Assembly (NCBI RefSeq): GCF_900230225.1
Contig: NZ_OCNH01000007.1
Span: 248,001-312,000 of the forward strand
Length of the DNA: 64,000 nucleotides
Source of the DNA: Spirosoma fluviale
Lineage (GTDB): Bacteria > Bacteroidota > Bacteroidia > Cytophagales > Spirosomataceae
Direction of reading: 5' to 3'
Shown here: piece by piece, positions 1-10,132 of the stretch
Layout: each line of letters begins with the position of its first letter
How positions within the stretch are numbered: the stretch's first letter is position 1
Notes under the pieces: model-generated
Told to the model about the DNA's origin: nothing
Database searches by the model: none
What the model saw: only the letters and a program-made list of their open reading frames with translations
Made by a program: the position numbers and the translations under genes

Positions 1-50
1 TTGATGGGGTAAATGTATAGTTCTGAGATCGTCATGGTCTTTTTACAAAT

Positions 51-1049
51 CTACATGCTCATTCGTGGCAGCGGGCTCACGGTTTGGGGTGTAAAATCGC
101 CCTGCTCGTATTTGAATTTTGCGGCCATCGCAATCATGGCTGCATTATCGGTGCAGTACTCAAACTGGGGAATGTAGATGTTCCAACCCTGCTCTTCACC
201 AAGTTTCGTCAGTGCCGTTCGCAGGCCACTATTCGCCGATACACCGCCAGCCACCGCTATTTCGGTAATTCCCGTTTCGCGGGCGGCCCGCTTCAGCTTA
301 GCCAGTAGCATTTGCACTAAGGTGTGTTGAATACTGGCGCAAATATCGGCCAGATGCTCGTTAATGAATTCGGGATTGACTCTCATATTATCCCGCAGGA
401 AATACATGATAGCCGTTTTAATCCCACTGAACGAGAAATCCAGATTGGGCATTTCGCTCATCGGAAACTTATAGGCCAGGGGGTTACCCTCTTTGGCATA
501 CTTATCAATCAACGGCCCTCCGGGGTAGGGCAAGCCCAGTAATTTTGCCGATTTGTCGAAGGCCTCCCCCACAGCATCGTCCAGCGTTTGCCCCATAACG
601 GTCATGTCGAGGGGTGTGTCGATGCGAACGATCTGCGTGTGGCCCCCACTCACCGTCAGGCACAGAAACGGGAAGGTCGGCTGGCGCGTTTCAATGAAAT
701 GCGCCAATACGTGCGCCTGCATGTGATTGACTTCAATAAGCGGGACATTCAGACCCAGGGCCAGAGCTTTGGCAAAGGACGTTCCAACCAGCAAAGAACC
801 CAGCAAACCGGGTCCTCGGGTAAACGCAATGGCCGATAACTCACTTTTTGGTAGATTTGCGTCGGCTAATGCCCGCTCAACAACCGGCAAAATGTGTTGC
901 TGGTGCGCCCTTGAGGCTAATTCTGGGACAACTCCTCCGAATTGTTCATGAATTAACTGGGTGGCAATTACGTTCGATAGTATATGCCCGTTGACTAACA
1001 CAGCCGCCGACGTTTCGTCGCAGGAAGACTCAATGGCTAAAATATTCAC
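51..1049 (-). CDS. tsaD: tRNA N6-adenosine threonylcarbamoyltransferase TsaD
   Basis: This is the Kae1/TsaD subunit that transfers the threonylcarbamoyl group to A37 of ANN-decoding tRNAs, acting in the cytoplasm with TsaB and TsaE. The 332-residue length is normal for the family. The N-terminal ASKHA-type motif (IESSCDET), the metal-binding HMQAH near residue 108, SGGHT near residue 135 and the C-terminal GGVSANSGLR and CTDNAAMIA motifs are all present. The start codon is GTG. A CAAAACTA word (TAGTTTTG on the coding strand, matching the Bacteroidota -7 element) lies only 5 nt upstream, so the mRNA could be nearly leaderless; that is inference. The gene is divergent from tamB. Confidence 0.97.
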   Translation of the reverse strand: MNILAIESSCDETSAAVLVNGHILSNVIATQLIHEQFGGVVPELASRAHQQHILPVVERALADANLPKSELSAIAFTRGPGLLGSLLVGTSFAKALALGLNVPLIEVNHMQAHVLAHFIETRQPTFPFLCLTVSGGHTQIVRIDTPLDMTVMGQTLDDAVGEAFDKSAKLLGLPYPGGPLIDKYAKEGNPLAYKFPMSEMPNLDFSFSGIKTAIMYFLRDNMRVNPEFINEHLADICASIQHTLVQMLLAKLKRAARETGITEIAVAGGVSANSGLRTALTKLGEEQGWNIYIPQFEYCTDNAAMIAMAAKFKYEQGDFTPQTVSPLPRMSM

Positions 1050-1182
1050 TGTACAAAACTAATGGATAATGATTTCTACAAAAAGAACAATGCAAGTTGT
1101 GACTAAACCGTTCACTCGTTTATAGTGTCTAAGGTGTAGTCAATTTTCGTTATTTGTTGTAGATTAAGCATTTCCGCCCCGG

Positions 1183-4100
1183 ATGCGTCAGTTTTTCGCC
1201 ATATTTCTCAAAACACTGCTCTACCTTGTCCTCACGGTACTGGGTCTGGCTTTGGGCATTCTACTGAGTCTCCAGGTTCCGGCCGTTCAGACACGCCTGG
1301 CTCAGAAAGGCGCTGACTGGCTCTCGGAGAAGCTCCTTTTTCCGGTAACGATCGACGGGGTTTCGATCAAATGGTTCGACTCGCTGACGCTCGAAGGCGT
1401 GCAGATCAACGATCGGCAGGGACGGCCCATGATCACGGTCAAACGGCTCGATGCCGATTACAACCTCAAAAATCTGCTCGATTCATCGGCGCATAATATC
1501 CATCTGGATGAAGTGGTGCTGTACAAGCCCGACGTCAAAATGATCAAAAATCTGACGAACGGCGACACCAATCTCGACGACTTCATTGCCCGCATCGAAC
1601 AGCTCACCTCCGACCCTACCAAGCCGAGTATTCCAAATCAGAATGTGCCCTTTACCATTGGCCACATTCATCTGGTAGACGGCGCTTACACCCTCGAAGA
1701 CCCGCGTGAACCCTTCATGCACAACCGGGCGAACTTCGATTACAACCACTTCACGCTCCAGCATCTCAACGCCGAGGTTAGCAACTTCCTGGTGCTGGGC
1801 GATACCATTGCCTTCGTGGCAAAGGGCCTGTCGGGAATCGACCGCGACTCGCGGATAAAAATACGGCAGCTCGACACGCATTTCCTGTACTGCAACACCA
1901 AAATGGAGCTTGGGCGGTTATATGCCCACATCGGTAACTCGATTATCCGAAACGAACTGACGTTCCTCTACGATAAACCATCGGCGTTTGGTGATTTCAA
2001 TAGCCGGGTACGGCTGTACGCTAATTTCCGCGACAGCAAAGTAGAGTCGAAAGACCTGGGCTTCTTCTCGGACTACATGCGGGGGCTGAACGAAACCTGG
2101 CTCCTGAGCGGCATCTTCACCGGTACGGTCAACGATTTCCAGCTTCGGCGCACCGATCTTCGGTTCGGCCCCAATGGTCGTAGTAAGTTAGCGGGCGATC
2201 TAGCCTGGAAAGGTCTGCCCGACATGGATCACACAACGGTCGATTTCGCCTTTACGCCTTCGCTGGTCGATATGGCCGATATTCGCCAGTATTATCCCGA
2301 CTCGTCGTTTAACAGGACCATTCAAAAGCTGGGCACCGTTGGCTTCAACGCCACGTTTGTGGGGGCCTTCGATGATTTTAAAACCAAAGGAACTTTCCGG
2401 ACAGCCATTGGCAGCGTGACCGGCGACCTCGCGCTGAAACTGCCGGCCAATGCCGATTTGACGACCTACACGGCTAAGCTGAAAGGCGAAAATTTAGACC
2501 TTGGCCAGTTGTTAAACCAGCCCGACCAGTTTGGCAAACTCGACGGAGAAGGCCAGATGACCGGCCGGGGAACCGACCTGAAACGGGCCAATATTGATTT
2601 CGACGGAAATTTCGGTCAGTTTGGCTGGCAGGGTTATCAATACCGGAATGTCACGACACGGGGCAACTTACAACAGGGTATTTTTCAGGGTCAGCTAGCT
2701 GTCCAGGACCCACATGTGGCCTTTAATCTGGATGGTGAGTTTAACCTGAGCGGTCCCCGCAATCGCTATGATCTGCACGGCACCATTAGCCACGCCGATC
2801 TGCGGGAGTTGGGTTATCTGCGCGATTCCCTGGAGATTCAAACAAATCTGAATGTTCAGTTGGAAGGCAGTAAGCTCGATGATATTATTGGGCAGGCAGT
2901 CTTTACCAACTCGACATTGACCCTCAACCAGCCCCAGCGCACGCTGGCCGTCGATAAACTCACGCTGGCCTCATCCATCGAAAAACACACCGGGTCCAGT
3001 CCCGACTCTGCCCGTACGCAGCGGTATTTCGACCTCGACTCCGACTTTCTCACTACCCGTCTACAGGGTACCTTCGCACCCCAGCGTACCATTGATGACC
3101 TGACGAAACTGGCAAAGGAATACCAGCTTTATTTCAATGGCGATGCCGCCGGTATGAAGGCCTATTACGAGCAGAAACAACAGCAGGCTACTCGACTCTC
3201 GAAGAGAACGGAGCCGACCGGTACGGAGCGATACGGCGTTGATTACCAGTTTATCTCAAAAAACAGTGCCCCCTTACTGGACTTCCTGAAATCGAAGGTG
3301 TACATAGCGCCCGATACCCGTCTGGAAGGACGCTTTACCGTCGACAATACATCATTTCTGACGGCAACGGTGAAAACAGATTCGCTCCGGTTCGGAAAAA
3401 TTGGCTTTGGTCCCAGTGACCTCGACCTAACCACGTCCAAATTCACCTACGGGCAGGACGTACTGGCATCGGCCATTATTTCCTCGAAACGGCAGGTATT
3501 CACGTCGCTTCTGCCCACGCGCAACCTCCAGGCCGAGGCCTTCTGGGATGTCGACCACATTGAGTTTACGAGCCGGGTTGAACAGGCCGACAGCACCAGC
3601 CGGTACGTGAACCGGGCCGACCTGAACGGCGAACTTCGCTTTAAGGGCGATGCGATTGATCTAACATTCAACCAATCGAAACTTCGGGTGCTGGACGGCG
3701 ACTGGACCCTCAATTCGCAAAGTCTGATCCGGAAAGTTGGCGACGAGTACACCATTCGGGACCTCTCGCTGCTTAATGAAAATCAGCTTATTCAGGCATC
3801 GGGTAAAATTTCGGCAGACTCCTCGCAGCAACTGGCCATAGAAGCTCAGAACTTTTTGCTGTCCTCGCTCAACTCTCTGCTCAATACCACGCTGGGCGGT
3901 ACGCTTAACGGGTCGATGGCTATTCGGGATTTATACCATACACCCATTGTTGAAAGCGCCTTGTCTGTAAGAGCCCTTGCGTACGAAAACGCCCTGATTG
4001 GCGACGTTCGGGGGCAGGGCGAATGGGACCAGCAAGCGCAGCGGCTCAATGTGGACGCCCGCGTGAACCGCGATGGAGCCGATGTGGTCATTCTGTCCGG

Positions 4101-5877
4101 AAACTATACCCCCCAGCAGAAAACGAATCCGCTGGCGCTGAGCGCCACCGTCAACAACGCCGATCTGGCATTGCTGGAGCCGTTTACAAAAGGCCTGTTT
4201 TCCAGGCTTGGTGGTATTGCCAGCGGCATTGTTTACGTTACCGGCAAACCCGCCATGCCAATTCTAAAAGGCGAAGTAGCCATAAAAGGAGGCCGTGGCC
4301 GGTTCGATTACCTGAAAGCCGATTTCAGCTTCAACGACAAAATCTATTTTGGCGAAAACGAAATTGTTACCCGGCAACTTACCCTGCGCGATCCGCAGGG
4401 CAACACCGCGTTGCTGCGTGGGGGCGTATTCCACAATGGGTTCCGTTCGTTTACGCTCGACTTCGATGCCGATTTCAGGAATTTCAAGATCATGAATACG
4501 GCTTCTCCGGACAATGACGCCTTTTACGGGCAGGCGGTCGTAACGGGCAAGGCGGAGCTTTTCGGACCAACGGATAACCTGACCATTCGGGCCAACGTTA
4601 CCAGCAACAGAGGCACCAAAATTTATATTCCACTGGACGGAGCCACATCGGTAGCGGCCGACGAGCAAATTCGGTTTGTTGACCGTACCGCCAGCCTGAC
4701 GCCTACCAAACCAGGAAGCCAGACGGCTACAAAGTCCGACAATGAAATTGATTTGTCGAGAATTCAAATGGATTTCAACTTCGACATCACCCCCGATGCC
4801 TACTGCGAAATCCAGCTCGACCGGCAAACGGGCGATATCATCAGCGCCTATGGACAGGGACGCGTAGCCATGAAAGTGGATACCAAAGGCGACTTTACGA
4901 TGACGGGTAATTATGATATTCAGAAGGGAGAGTACACCTTCACCTTCCAGAACATCATTAACAAACGCTTTCAAATCAGGCCGAACAGCCGCATTACCTG
5001 GACTGGCGACCCCTACGGTGCCCTTCTGGATGTAACGGCTGCCTATACCCAATACACGTCGCTGGCCCCCCTGCTCTACACCGGTGGCACATCGAGCCGG
5101 GCCGATCAGACCCGACGGTATCCGGTCGATCTGGTCATTAAGTTAAACGGCGAACTGGGTGCCCCTGCGATTAGCTACGATCTGGATATTAAAGAGTACC
5201 CCTCCTCATCCGATTTCCGGCAGGCAGTTACGGCCTTCGAGTCACGGATTCAAAGCAATGACCAGGAACTTACCCGCCAGGTAAGTAGTGTTCTGCTGTT
5301 CAATCAGCTGCTTTCTGAGGGCACTAATCTTTTCGACCAGGGTCAGGTAAACACGGGAGTGGCCAACAGCGTGAGTGAATTGATCTCTAACCAAATCAGC
5401 CGTCTGGCTTCGAACCTCAACGAAAACCTGGATGTTGGTGTATCGTTTGGCGGGTTTACCAGCGGCACGCAGAATGAGAATCTGCTGAATAACCTTCAGC
5501 TTCGATTCTCGTACCGGCTGCTGAACGACCGATTACGCATTAGCCGGGATGGCGGATTTACCTATGGTCAGAGTCAGTACAACGCGGCCAGTCTGCTTGG
5601 CGAGTGGACGCTGGAATACTTTATCACATCGGATGGGCGTTTACGAGCCAAAGTTTACAACCGCAATCAGCAAAGTATCCTGAGCCAAACCAGCCTGAAC
5701 AGCACTATCACGACGGGTGGCGGTATGAGCTTACTCTATACACGTTCGTTTAACCGTCTATTTGGCAGCAAACGAATTACCCCCGGTTTAACACCAAACA
5801 AGGCCGACGATGAGCCTACGGCGGCTCCCAGCCCCGTATCGACGTTCAATGTAAACGGACGAAGCACCATTCGGTAG
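1183..5877 (+). CDS. tamB: TamB-like translocation/assembly module protein (DUF490)
   Basis: This 1564-residue envelope protein belongs to the TamB/AsmA-like group, which bridges inner and outer membrane and serves outer-membrane protein or lipid transport. It has one N-terminal transmembrane anchor (about residues 7-29) followed by more than 1400 residues of repetitive beta-rich sequence. The C-terminal DUF490 region (about residues 1150-1500) carries the usual pattern of short strands and the passage GNYDIQKGEYTFTFQN. The length fits Bacteroidota TamB proteins. It is divergent from tsaD. The GH43 and GH5 genes follow on the same strand, but nothing suggests a functional link. I see no frameshift. 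Confidence 0.93.
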   Translation: MRQFFAIFLKTLLYLVLTVLGLALGILLSLQVPAVQTRLAQKGADWLSEKLLFPVTIDGVSIKWFDSLTLEGVQINDRQGRPMITVKRLDADYNLKNLLDSSAHNIHLDEVVLYKPDVKMIKNLTNGDTNLDDFIARIEQLTSDPTKPSIPNQNVPFTIGHIHLVDGAYTLEDPREPFMHNRANFDYNHFTLQHLNAEVSNFLVLGDTIAFVAKGLSGIDRDSRIKIRQLDTHFLYCNTKMELGRLYAHIGNSIIRNELTFLYDKPSAFGDFNSRVRLYANFRDSKVESKDLGFFSDYMRGLNETWLLSGIFTGTVNDFQLRRTDLRFGPNGRSKLAGDLAWKGLPDMDHTTVDFAFTPSLVDMADIRQYYPDSSFNRTIQKLGTVGFNATFVGAFDDFKTKGTFRTAIGSVTGDLALKLPANADLTTYTAKLKGENLDLGQLLNQPDQFGKLDGEGQMTGRGTDLKRANIDFDGNFGQFGWQGYQYRNVTTRGNLQQGIFQGQLAVQDPHVAFNLDGEFNLSGPRNRYDLHGTISHADLRELGYLRDSLEIQTNLNVQLEGSKLDDIIGQAVFTNSTLTLNQPQRTLAVDKLTLASSIEKHTGSSPDSARTQRYFDLDSDFLTTRLQGTFAPQRTIDDLTKLAKEYQLYFNGDAAGMKAYYEQKQQQATRLSKRTEPTGTERYGVDYQFISKNSAPLLDFLKSKVYIAPDTRLEGRFTVDNTSFLTATVKTDSLRFGKIGFGPSDLDLTTSKFTYGQDVLASAIISSKRQVFTSLLPTRNLQAEAFWDVDHIEFTSRVEQADSTSRYVNRADLNGELRFKGDAIDLTFNQSKLRVLDGDWTLNSQSLIRKVGDEYTIRDLSLLNENQLIQASGKISADSSQQLAIEAQNFLLSSLNSLLNTTLGGTLNGSMAIRDLYHTPIVESALSVRALAYENALIGDVRGQGEWDQQAQRLNVDARVNRDGADVVILSGNYTPQQKTNPLALSATVNNADLALLEPFTKGLFSRLGGIASGIVYVTGKPAMPILKGEVAIKGGRGRFDYLKADFSFNDKIYFGENEIVTRQLTLRDPQGNTALLRGGVFHNGFRSFTLDFDADFRNFKIMNTASPDNDAFYGQAVVTGKAELFGPTDNLTIRANVTSNRGTKIYIPLDGATSVAADEQIRFVDRTASLTPTKPGSQTATKSDNEIDLSRIQMDFNFDITPDAYCEIQLDRQTGDIISAYGQGRVAMKVDTKGDFTMTGNYDIQKGEYTFTFQNIINKRFQIRPNSRITWTGDPYGALLDVTAAYTQYTSLAPLLYTGGTSSRADQTRRYPVDLVIKLNGELGAPAISYDLDIKEYPSSSDFRQAVTAFESRIQSNDQELTRQVSSVLLFNQLLSEGTNLFDQGQVNTGVANSVSELISNQISRLASNLNENLDVGVSFGGFTSGTQNENLLNNLQLRFSYRLLNDRLRISRDGGFTYGQSQYNAASLLGEWTLEYFITSDGRLRAKVYNRNQQSILSQTSLNSTITTGGGMSLLYTRSFNRLFGSKRITPGLTPNKADDEPTAAPSPVSTFNVNGRSTIR

Positions 5878-5950
5878 AAAGAAATAGGGAGACCAAGGGT
5901 TAAAAGAGTTCTTTTTTCTCTTTATCTGATTATACTCTTCTCTCTGCTCT

Positions 5951-6994
5951 ATGAACGGTAGCCAACGTCTGCTTCTTCTTGTACTGTTTCTGGTTTCAGT
6001 CCATACACTGCTGGCCCAGCGCACCTTTACAAATCCGGTAAAATCGTCCGGCCCCGACCCCTGGGTGTTGCAGAAGGACGGCTGGTATTATTACATGAAT
6101 ACCACCGGCCGGAACCTCACCCTCTGGAAGACCAGAAACGTAGCCGATCTTGCTACCGCCGAAAGTAAAGTCATCTATACGCCCCCGGCCGGACTGCCCT
6201 ACTCGCGGGATTTGTGGGCTCCCGAAATCCATTTCTTCAATAAGAACTGGTACATCTATTTCTCGGCCGATTCGGTCAACAATCTGTCGCACCGCGTGTG
6301 GGTCATCGAAAACCCCTCCCCTGACCCTATGCAGGGCGAGTGGACACTCAAAGGAAAGATTGGGGATAAGGACGATCATTGGGAAATCGATATGTCGGTG
6401 ATCGAATACAAGGGGAAACTGTATGCCGCCTGGTCGGGTTGGGAAGGAGCAACCAACGGGCGACAGGACATTTTTATGGCTAAGCTAAAGAACCCATGGA
6501 CCATTGATGGCAAACGGGTAAAAATCTCGCAGCCCGATCAGCCCTGGGAAATGCACGGCGATGTACCGCAGGACTGGCAGAAGAATGGCGAAGTCCCCAA
6601 AATATACGTAAACGAAGGACCCGAATTCCTGGTGAATAAAGACAAGCTCTTCATCGTTTATTCGGCCAATGCCTGCTGGCTCGACTACTGCATGGGCCTT
6701 TTAACATTTACGGGCAAAGGCGATTTGCTCAATCCCAAAAACTGGGTAAAGAGCCCAACTCCTGTTTTCGAGCAATCGCCCGAAAACGACGTCTGGGCAC
6801 CTGGCCACGGTGGTTTTTTTCGCTCACCCGATGGCAAACAGGACTGGATGATTTACCACGCCAACCCATCGGCAACAGACGGCTGCGGCAACAAACGCGC
6901 TCCCCACATCCAGCCATTTACGTGGAATGCCGACGGCTCGCCCAACTTTGGCAAGCCCGTCCGCAAAAAGCCCATGCCGGTTCCGGCCGAATAG
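5951..6994 (+). CDS. secreted glycoside hydrolase family 43 protein
   Basis: This 347-residue enzyme has a signal peptide (MNGSQRLLLLVLFLVSVHTLLAQ, cleaved near residue 23 in a typical Bacteroidota L-A-Q site) and a five-bladed beta-propeller GH43 domain. Candidate catalytic residues are the base Asp in SSGPDPWV, the pKa-tuning Asp in WEIDMSV and the acid Glu in YVNEGPEF. The family cleaves alpha-L-arabinofuranosides and beta-xylosides; the exact substrate cannot be told from sequence alone. It lies 58 bp before a GH5-like gene, so the two may act on one plant polysaccharide. No SusCD pair is adjacent. Confidence 0.88.
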   Translation: MNGSQRLLLLVLFLVSVHTLLAQRTFTNPVKSSGPDPWVLQKDGWYYYMNTTGRNLTLWKTRNVADLATAESKVIYTPPAGLPYSRDLWAPEIHFFNKNWYIYFSADSVNNLSHRVWVIENPSPDPMQGEWTLKGKIGDKDDHWEIDMSVIEYKGKLYAAWSGWEGATNGRQDIFMAKLKNPWTIDGKRVKISQPDQPWEMHGDVPQDWQKNGEVPKIYVNEGPEFLVNKDKLFIVYSANACWLDYCMGLLTFTGKGDLLNPKNWVKSPTPVFEQSPENDVWAPGHGGFFRSPDGKQDWMIYHANPSATDGCGNKRAPHIQPFTWNADGSPNFGKPVRKKPMPVPAE

Positions 6995-7052
6995 TCCGTT
7001 CACCTCGTGTTCTACATAAATCATTACCACTTACAAGCCCAATTTATTACTC

Positions 7053-8201
7053 ATGAAGCGTTTATCATTTTTAGTACTTCTGTTTATTTCCACCCTTTCG
7101 CTGGCGCAGCAATCTGGTAATGCGGCCCGCTGGTCGGCGACCAAAGCGAACGCCTGGTACGTCAAAGAGCCCTTTCTGGTGGGAGCAAACTACGCACCCG
7201 CCAATGCCATTAACGAACTGGAAATGTTCCAGGCCGAAACCTTCGATCCGGCCACTATTGATAAGGAATTAGCCATGGCCGAAAGCATTGGCATGAACAC
7301 CATGCGGGTTTTTCTACACGATCTACTCTGGCAGGACCCGGCCGGATTCACCAAACGGCTCGATCAGTTTCTGGCCATTTGCGCCAAACATAAAATCAGG
7401 CCCATGCTTGTCTTATTCGATTCCTGCTGGGACCCTAACCCCAAACTTGGTAAGCAGCATGAGCCAACACCGGGAATCCACAATTCAGGCTGGGTACAAA
7501 GTCCGGGAGCCGACGCCCTAACAGACGTATCGCAGTATCCTCGACTGGAAGCCTACGTAAAGGGCGTAGTAGGTGCCTTTAAAAAGGACAAGCGCATTCT
7601 ATCCTGGGACGTCTGGAATGAGCCTGACAACACCAATGATAACAGTTATGGGCAGAACCACACTATAAAAACAGAGGTGCCCAAGACCCGGAAAATCGCT
7701 ATTGTTACGAGCCTGTTACCCCACGTTTTTGAGTGGGCGCGGGCGGCTGGAGCCACCCAACCGCTAACCTCGGGCATCTGGGTATACCGGACGCCGGAAG
7801 ACTGGCAAAACCCGGCGAAATGGACACCCATGGAAAAAGTACAAATGGAGAACTCAGACATTATTACCTTTCACCAGTACTCTAATCCTGAAACCCTGGA
7901 AAAAACGATCCCCGCTATGCTTTCCTTCGGTCGACCGGTTATTTGTACGGAATACATGGCCCGCGGAGTCAACAGCAAATTCCAGAGTCACCTGCCTATT
8001 GCCAAAAAAGCCAAAGTTGGGATGATCAATTGGGGATTTGTAGCGGGAAAAACGCAAACATTCATGCCCTGGGATAGCTGGCAAAAGCCTTATGTGAATG
8101 GCCGTGAGCCGGCAATCTGGTTCCATGAAGTGTTTAAGCAGGACGGAACCCCTTACGATCCAGATGAAATCACTGCGATCAGGCAGGCAACAGGTAAATA
8201 A
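7053..8201 (+). CDS. secreted GH5-like glycoside hydrolase (cellulase/mannanase fold)
   Basis: This 382-residue enzyme has a cleavable signal peptide ending LSLAQQ and a (beta/alpha)8 domain of clan GH-A. The acid/base Glu is visible in DVWNEPDN (about residue 192) and the nucleophile Glu in VICTEYMA (about residue 300), with MRVFLHDLLW and DIITFHQY as supporting family motifs. Related proteins are often labelled 1,4-beta-xylanase or cellulase; the real substrate is undetermined. It probably forms an operon with the GH43 gene 58 bp upstream. An AT-rich gap and the tRNA-Asp promoter follow. Confidence 0.85.
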   Translation: MKRLSFLVLLFISTLSLAQQSGNAARWSATKANAWYVKEPFLVGANYAPANAINELEMFQAETFDPATIDKELAMAESIGMNTMRVFLHDLLWQDPAGFTKRLDQFLAICAKHKIRPMLVLFDSCWDPNPKLGKQHEPTPGIHNSGWVQSPGADALTDVSQYPRLEAYVKGVVGAFKKDKRILSWDVWNEPDNTNDNSYGQNHTIKTEVPKTRKIAIVTSLLPHVFEWARAAGATQPLTSGIWVYRTPEDWQNPAKWTPMEKVQMENSDIITFHQYSNPETLEKTIPAMLSFGRPVICTEYMARGVNSKFQSHLPIAKKAKVGMINWGFVAGKTQTFMPWDSWQKPYVNGREPAIWFHEVFKQDGTPYDPDEITAIRQATGK

Positions 8202-8310
8202 AGCTGAGGCATCAAAAATTATTTGAAATTTTTTGATTCATAAACCAACTGATTCCCAACGCATAGCCACATAAAGGCGATTCAGTCACGTTTTTTTTTT
8301 AGCCTGACCC

Positions 8311-8341
8311 TTGCGCTGAATACCATAAACGTCTACTTTTG
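8311..8341 (+). promoter_or_regulatory. Bacteroidota-type promoter of tRNA-Asp
   Basis: TTG at 8311-8313 and TACTTTTG at 8334-8341 are separated by 20 nt, matching the Bacteroidota primary sigma consensus (TTG, 19-21 nt, TAnnTTTG). The tRNA starts about 64 nt downstream, leaving a leader that contains one of the GC-rich words discussed in the findings. Confidence 0.75.
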
Positions 8342-8404
8342 TGCCACGATAAAGGAAGACGGCAACACGGTCCGCCGTTGTGGTCAACCGGAAGTCAAAA
8401 AGTT

Positions 8405-8481
8405 GGTTCGGTAGTTCAGTTGGTTAGAATACCTGCCTGTCACGCAGGGGGTCGCGGGTTCGAGCCCCGTCCGGACCGCCA
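8405..8481 (+). tRNA. tRNA-Asp (GTC anticodon)
   Basis: The cloverleaf can be drawn by eye. The acceptor arm GGTTCGG pairs with CCGGACC through one G-U wobble. The anticodon arm CCTGC / GCAGG presents GTC in the loop CTGTCAC, and the T arm is GCGGG / CCCGT with TTCGAGC. The discriminator is G at 8478 and CCA (8479-8481) is encoded. A strong intrinsic terminator follows 10 nt later. Transposase remnants begin about 130 bp downstream, consistent with this tRNA bordering an accessory region. Confidence 0.97.
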
Positions 8482-8491
8482 CTGAAAGTCA

Positions 8492-8526
8492 AGCCCTTAC
8501 AATGTAAAAATTGTAAGGGCTTTTTT
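8492..8526 (+). terminator. intrinsic terminator of tRNA-Asp
   Basis: A perfect 12-bp stem (AGCCCTTACAAT at 8492-8503 with ATTGTAAGGGCT at 8510-8521) encloses a 6-nt loop and runs into a T tract. It ends the tRNA-Asp transcript. Confidence 0.93.
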
Positions 8527-8610
8527 GTTGGTGTACATTGGATCAACACCAAAAGTTGTGGAGGGCGTTGTACTTTTCTAGGTTTGTGACTTGAATCAAA
8601 CCTAACTGTT

Positions 8611-9020
8611 TTGGAGAGTTTTTTACCCATCATTCAGTTTTTGTTGTCTGAGTTCATTCTGGAAGATTTCGAGTTGACATCCATCGACCGCCAGAACGGC
8701 ATCTTTCAGGTACACATCGACGAGAAAAATGCCGATCAGCAAGACCCAAAGAGAAAAAACCTACTCTCCAAAGGCTTTTTCCCCACCATTACCGTTCAGG
8801 ACTTTCCCATTCGAGGTCACCAAGTTTTCCTCCACATCAAGCGCTGTCGATGACCACCGTGGCGCGGCTCAATATCAAAACCGGAAAGGTGGTCTATCGA
8901 GATTGGACTCAAGTGGCTGATGGAGCGCGAATGACAAGTGAATTCGCACGGTCCGCCGTTCATATCTTTGATTTGATTGGAGGTTTTCAGAAAAAGTACA
9001 ATTTTGAGGTAGTTGTTTGA
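8611..9020 (+). pseudogene. ISAon1-type transposase N-terminal fragment, frame-disrupted
   Basis: The first frame (8611-8853) reads like the N-terminal region of Bacteroidota ISAon1-type transposases, with FLLSEFILEDFELT, SKGFFPTITVQDFPIRG and VFLHIKR. Reading is lost where IKRRRW would be expected and resumes in another frame from 8850 with LNIKTGKVVYRDWTQVADG and MTSEFA, then decays and stops at 9020. A GC-rich word of 14 nt (8947-8960), also present in the tRNA-Asp leader (8366-8379), sits inside the second part. No DDE catalytic domain follows, so this is a dead passenger fragment. Confidence 0.75.
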
Positions 9021-9578
9021 CAGGGGTAGGCAGCAGTCTGGGTTTCGCCGTTGACACGCCTAATTGAGGTGATGTTGGACCGCTGGTCTATCTGCTTACC
9101 CTATTTTTCTCTATAACTTGAACAGTACCTTTGGATGTAACAATCCGTTACAATCCGGCCGCATCGGCGGTCCGAATGTATGTGCAAAATTCGAGAAAAG
9201 CGGTCAGGCATAAATGAAAATTTAAACTACCTGATTATGAGCCAGAAAACCACCCAGCCAACCACATTATTACGCTGTTGTGTAGGGATTGATGTGAGCA
9301 AATATTCTTTGCAACTCTGTCTTTCCGTGATTGACACCACGGGAAAAGTGACGGTGAAAGGAAGTAGTAAGGTTAGCAACAAAGCCACTGCTTTTGCCAG
9401 TCTGCTGACTTGGGTCAGCAAACACTGCCAAGACAAAACAGTACCTGTGCGGTACCTGATGGAGTCAACTGGTGTCTATCATGAACAGCTAGCTTGGTTT
9501 TTGTTCCAGCAGGATTTGGCCGTTAGTATCATCTTACCAAACAAAGCTAAGCACTACCTGAAAAGCATTGGTAATAAC

Positions 9579-9594
9579 CGGGCAGCCGGCGCTG
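9579..9594 (+). other. 16-nt GC-rich micro-insertion in IS110 transposase
   Basis: Deleting CGGGCAGCCGGCGCTG joins AATAAC to TCTAAG and restores the reading NNSKNDKIDARG expected for IS110 transposases. The insertion shifts the frame by +1. Confidence 0.6.
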
Positions 9595-10030
9595 TCTAAG
9601 AATGACAAGATTGATGCGCGTGGACTAGCCCAAATGGGTCTAGAACAGTGTTTACCTCTCTGGCAACCGCTGTCCAAAAACATTTATACGTTACGCATGC
9701 TGACCCGTCAGCATCAACGGTTACAGGACCGGGTCGCCGGTGCGATTAAAAATCCAGTCGGCCAATCAAAAGCACTCGATCCTACATAGTCAGGAAGTGG
9801 ATACTTTTATTGTTAAGCAACTGGATAAACTAGTCAAGCTGTATGATCAACAGCTGGACCAGATAGGCCAACAAATCACTAAACTGTTAGGGAAAGATCC
9901 GCTCCTACAGGCTAAAATAGAGCAGTTGAGCAAAATTAAGGGCTTAGGTTTGTTATCGGTAGCCACCCTCATCGCCGAAACCAATGGCTTCGAAGGTTTC
10001 GATAACCTTCGGCAACTGGTCAGCTTTGCG

Positions 10031-10045
10031 GCCGGGCCGCCGGGC
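10031..10045 (+). other. 15-nt GC-rich in-frame micro-insertion in IS110 transposase
   Basis: GCCGGGCCGCCGGGC adds AGPPG between VSFA and GYHMVENQSG, where the family normally has none. A 17-nt word overlapping it (10032-10048) is repeated exactly at 38126-38142. Confidence 0.55.
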
Positions 10046-10116
10046 GGTTATCATATGGTGGAGAACCAATCGGGAAAACGGGCGGGTAAGACCAAAATCT
10101 CAAAAAAAGGCAACAC

Positions 10117-10132
10117 GGAGCCACCCGTGCGG
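10117..10132 (+). other. 16-nt GC-rich micro-insertion in IS110 transposase
   Basis: Deleting GGAGCCACCCGTGCGG restores KKGNTRIRRIL, the standard IS110 C-terminal sequence. The insertion shifts the frame by +1. Confidence 0.6.

Noticed and set aside
8424-8633. 69-aa minus-strand frame over tRNA-Asp
   Set aside because: It is antisense to the tRNA and its terminator; its Arg-rich peptide comes from the T arm.
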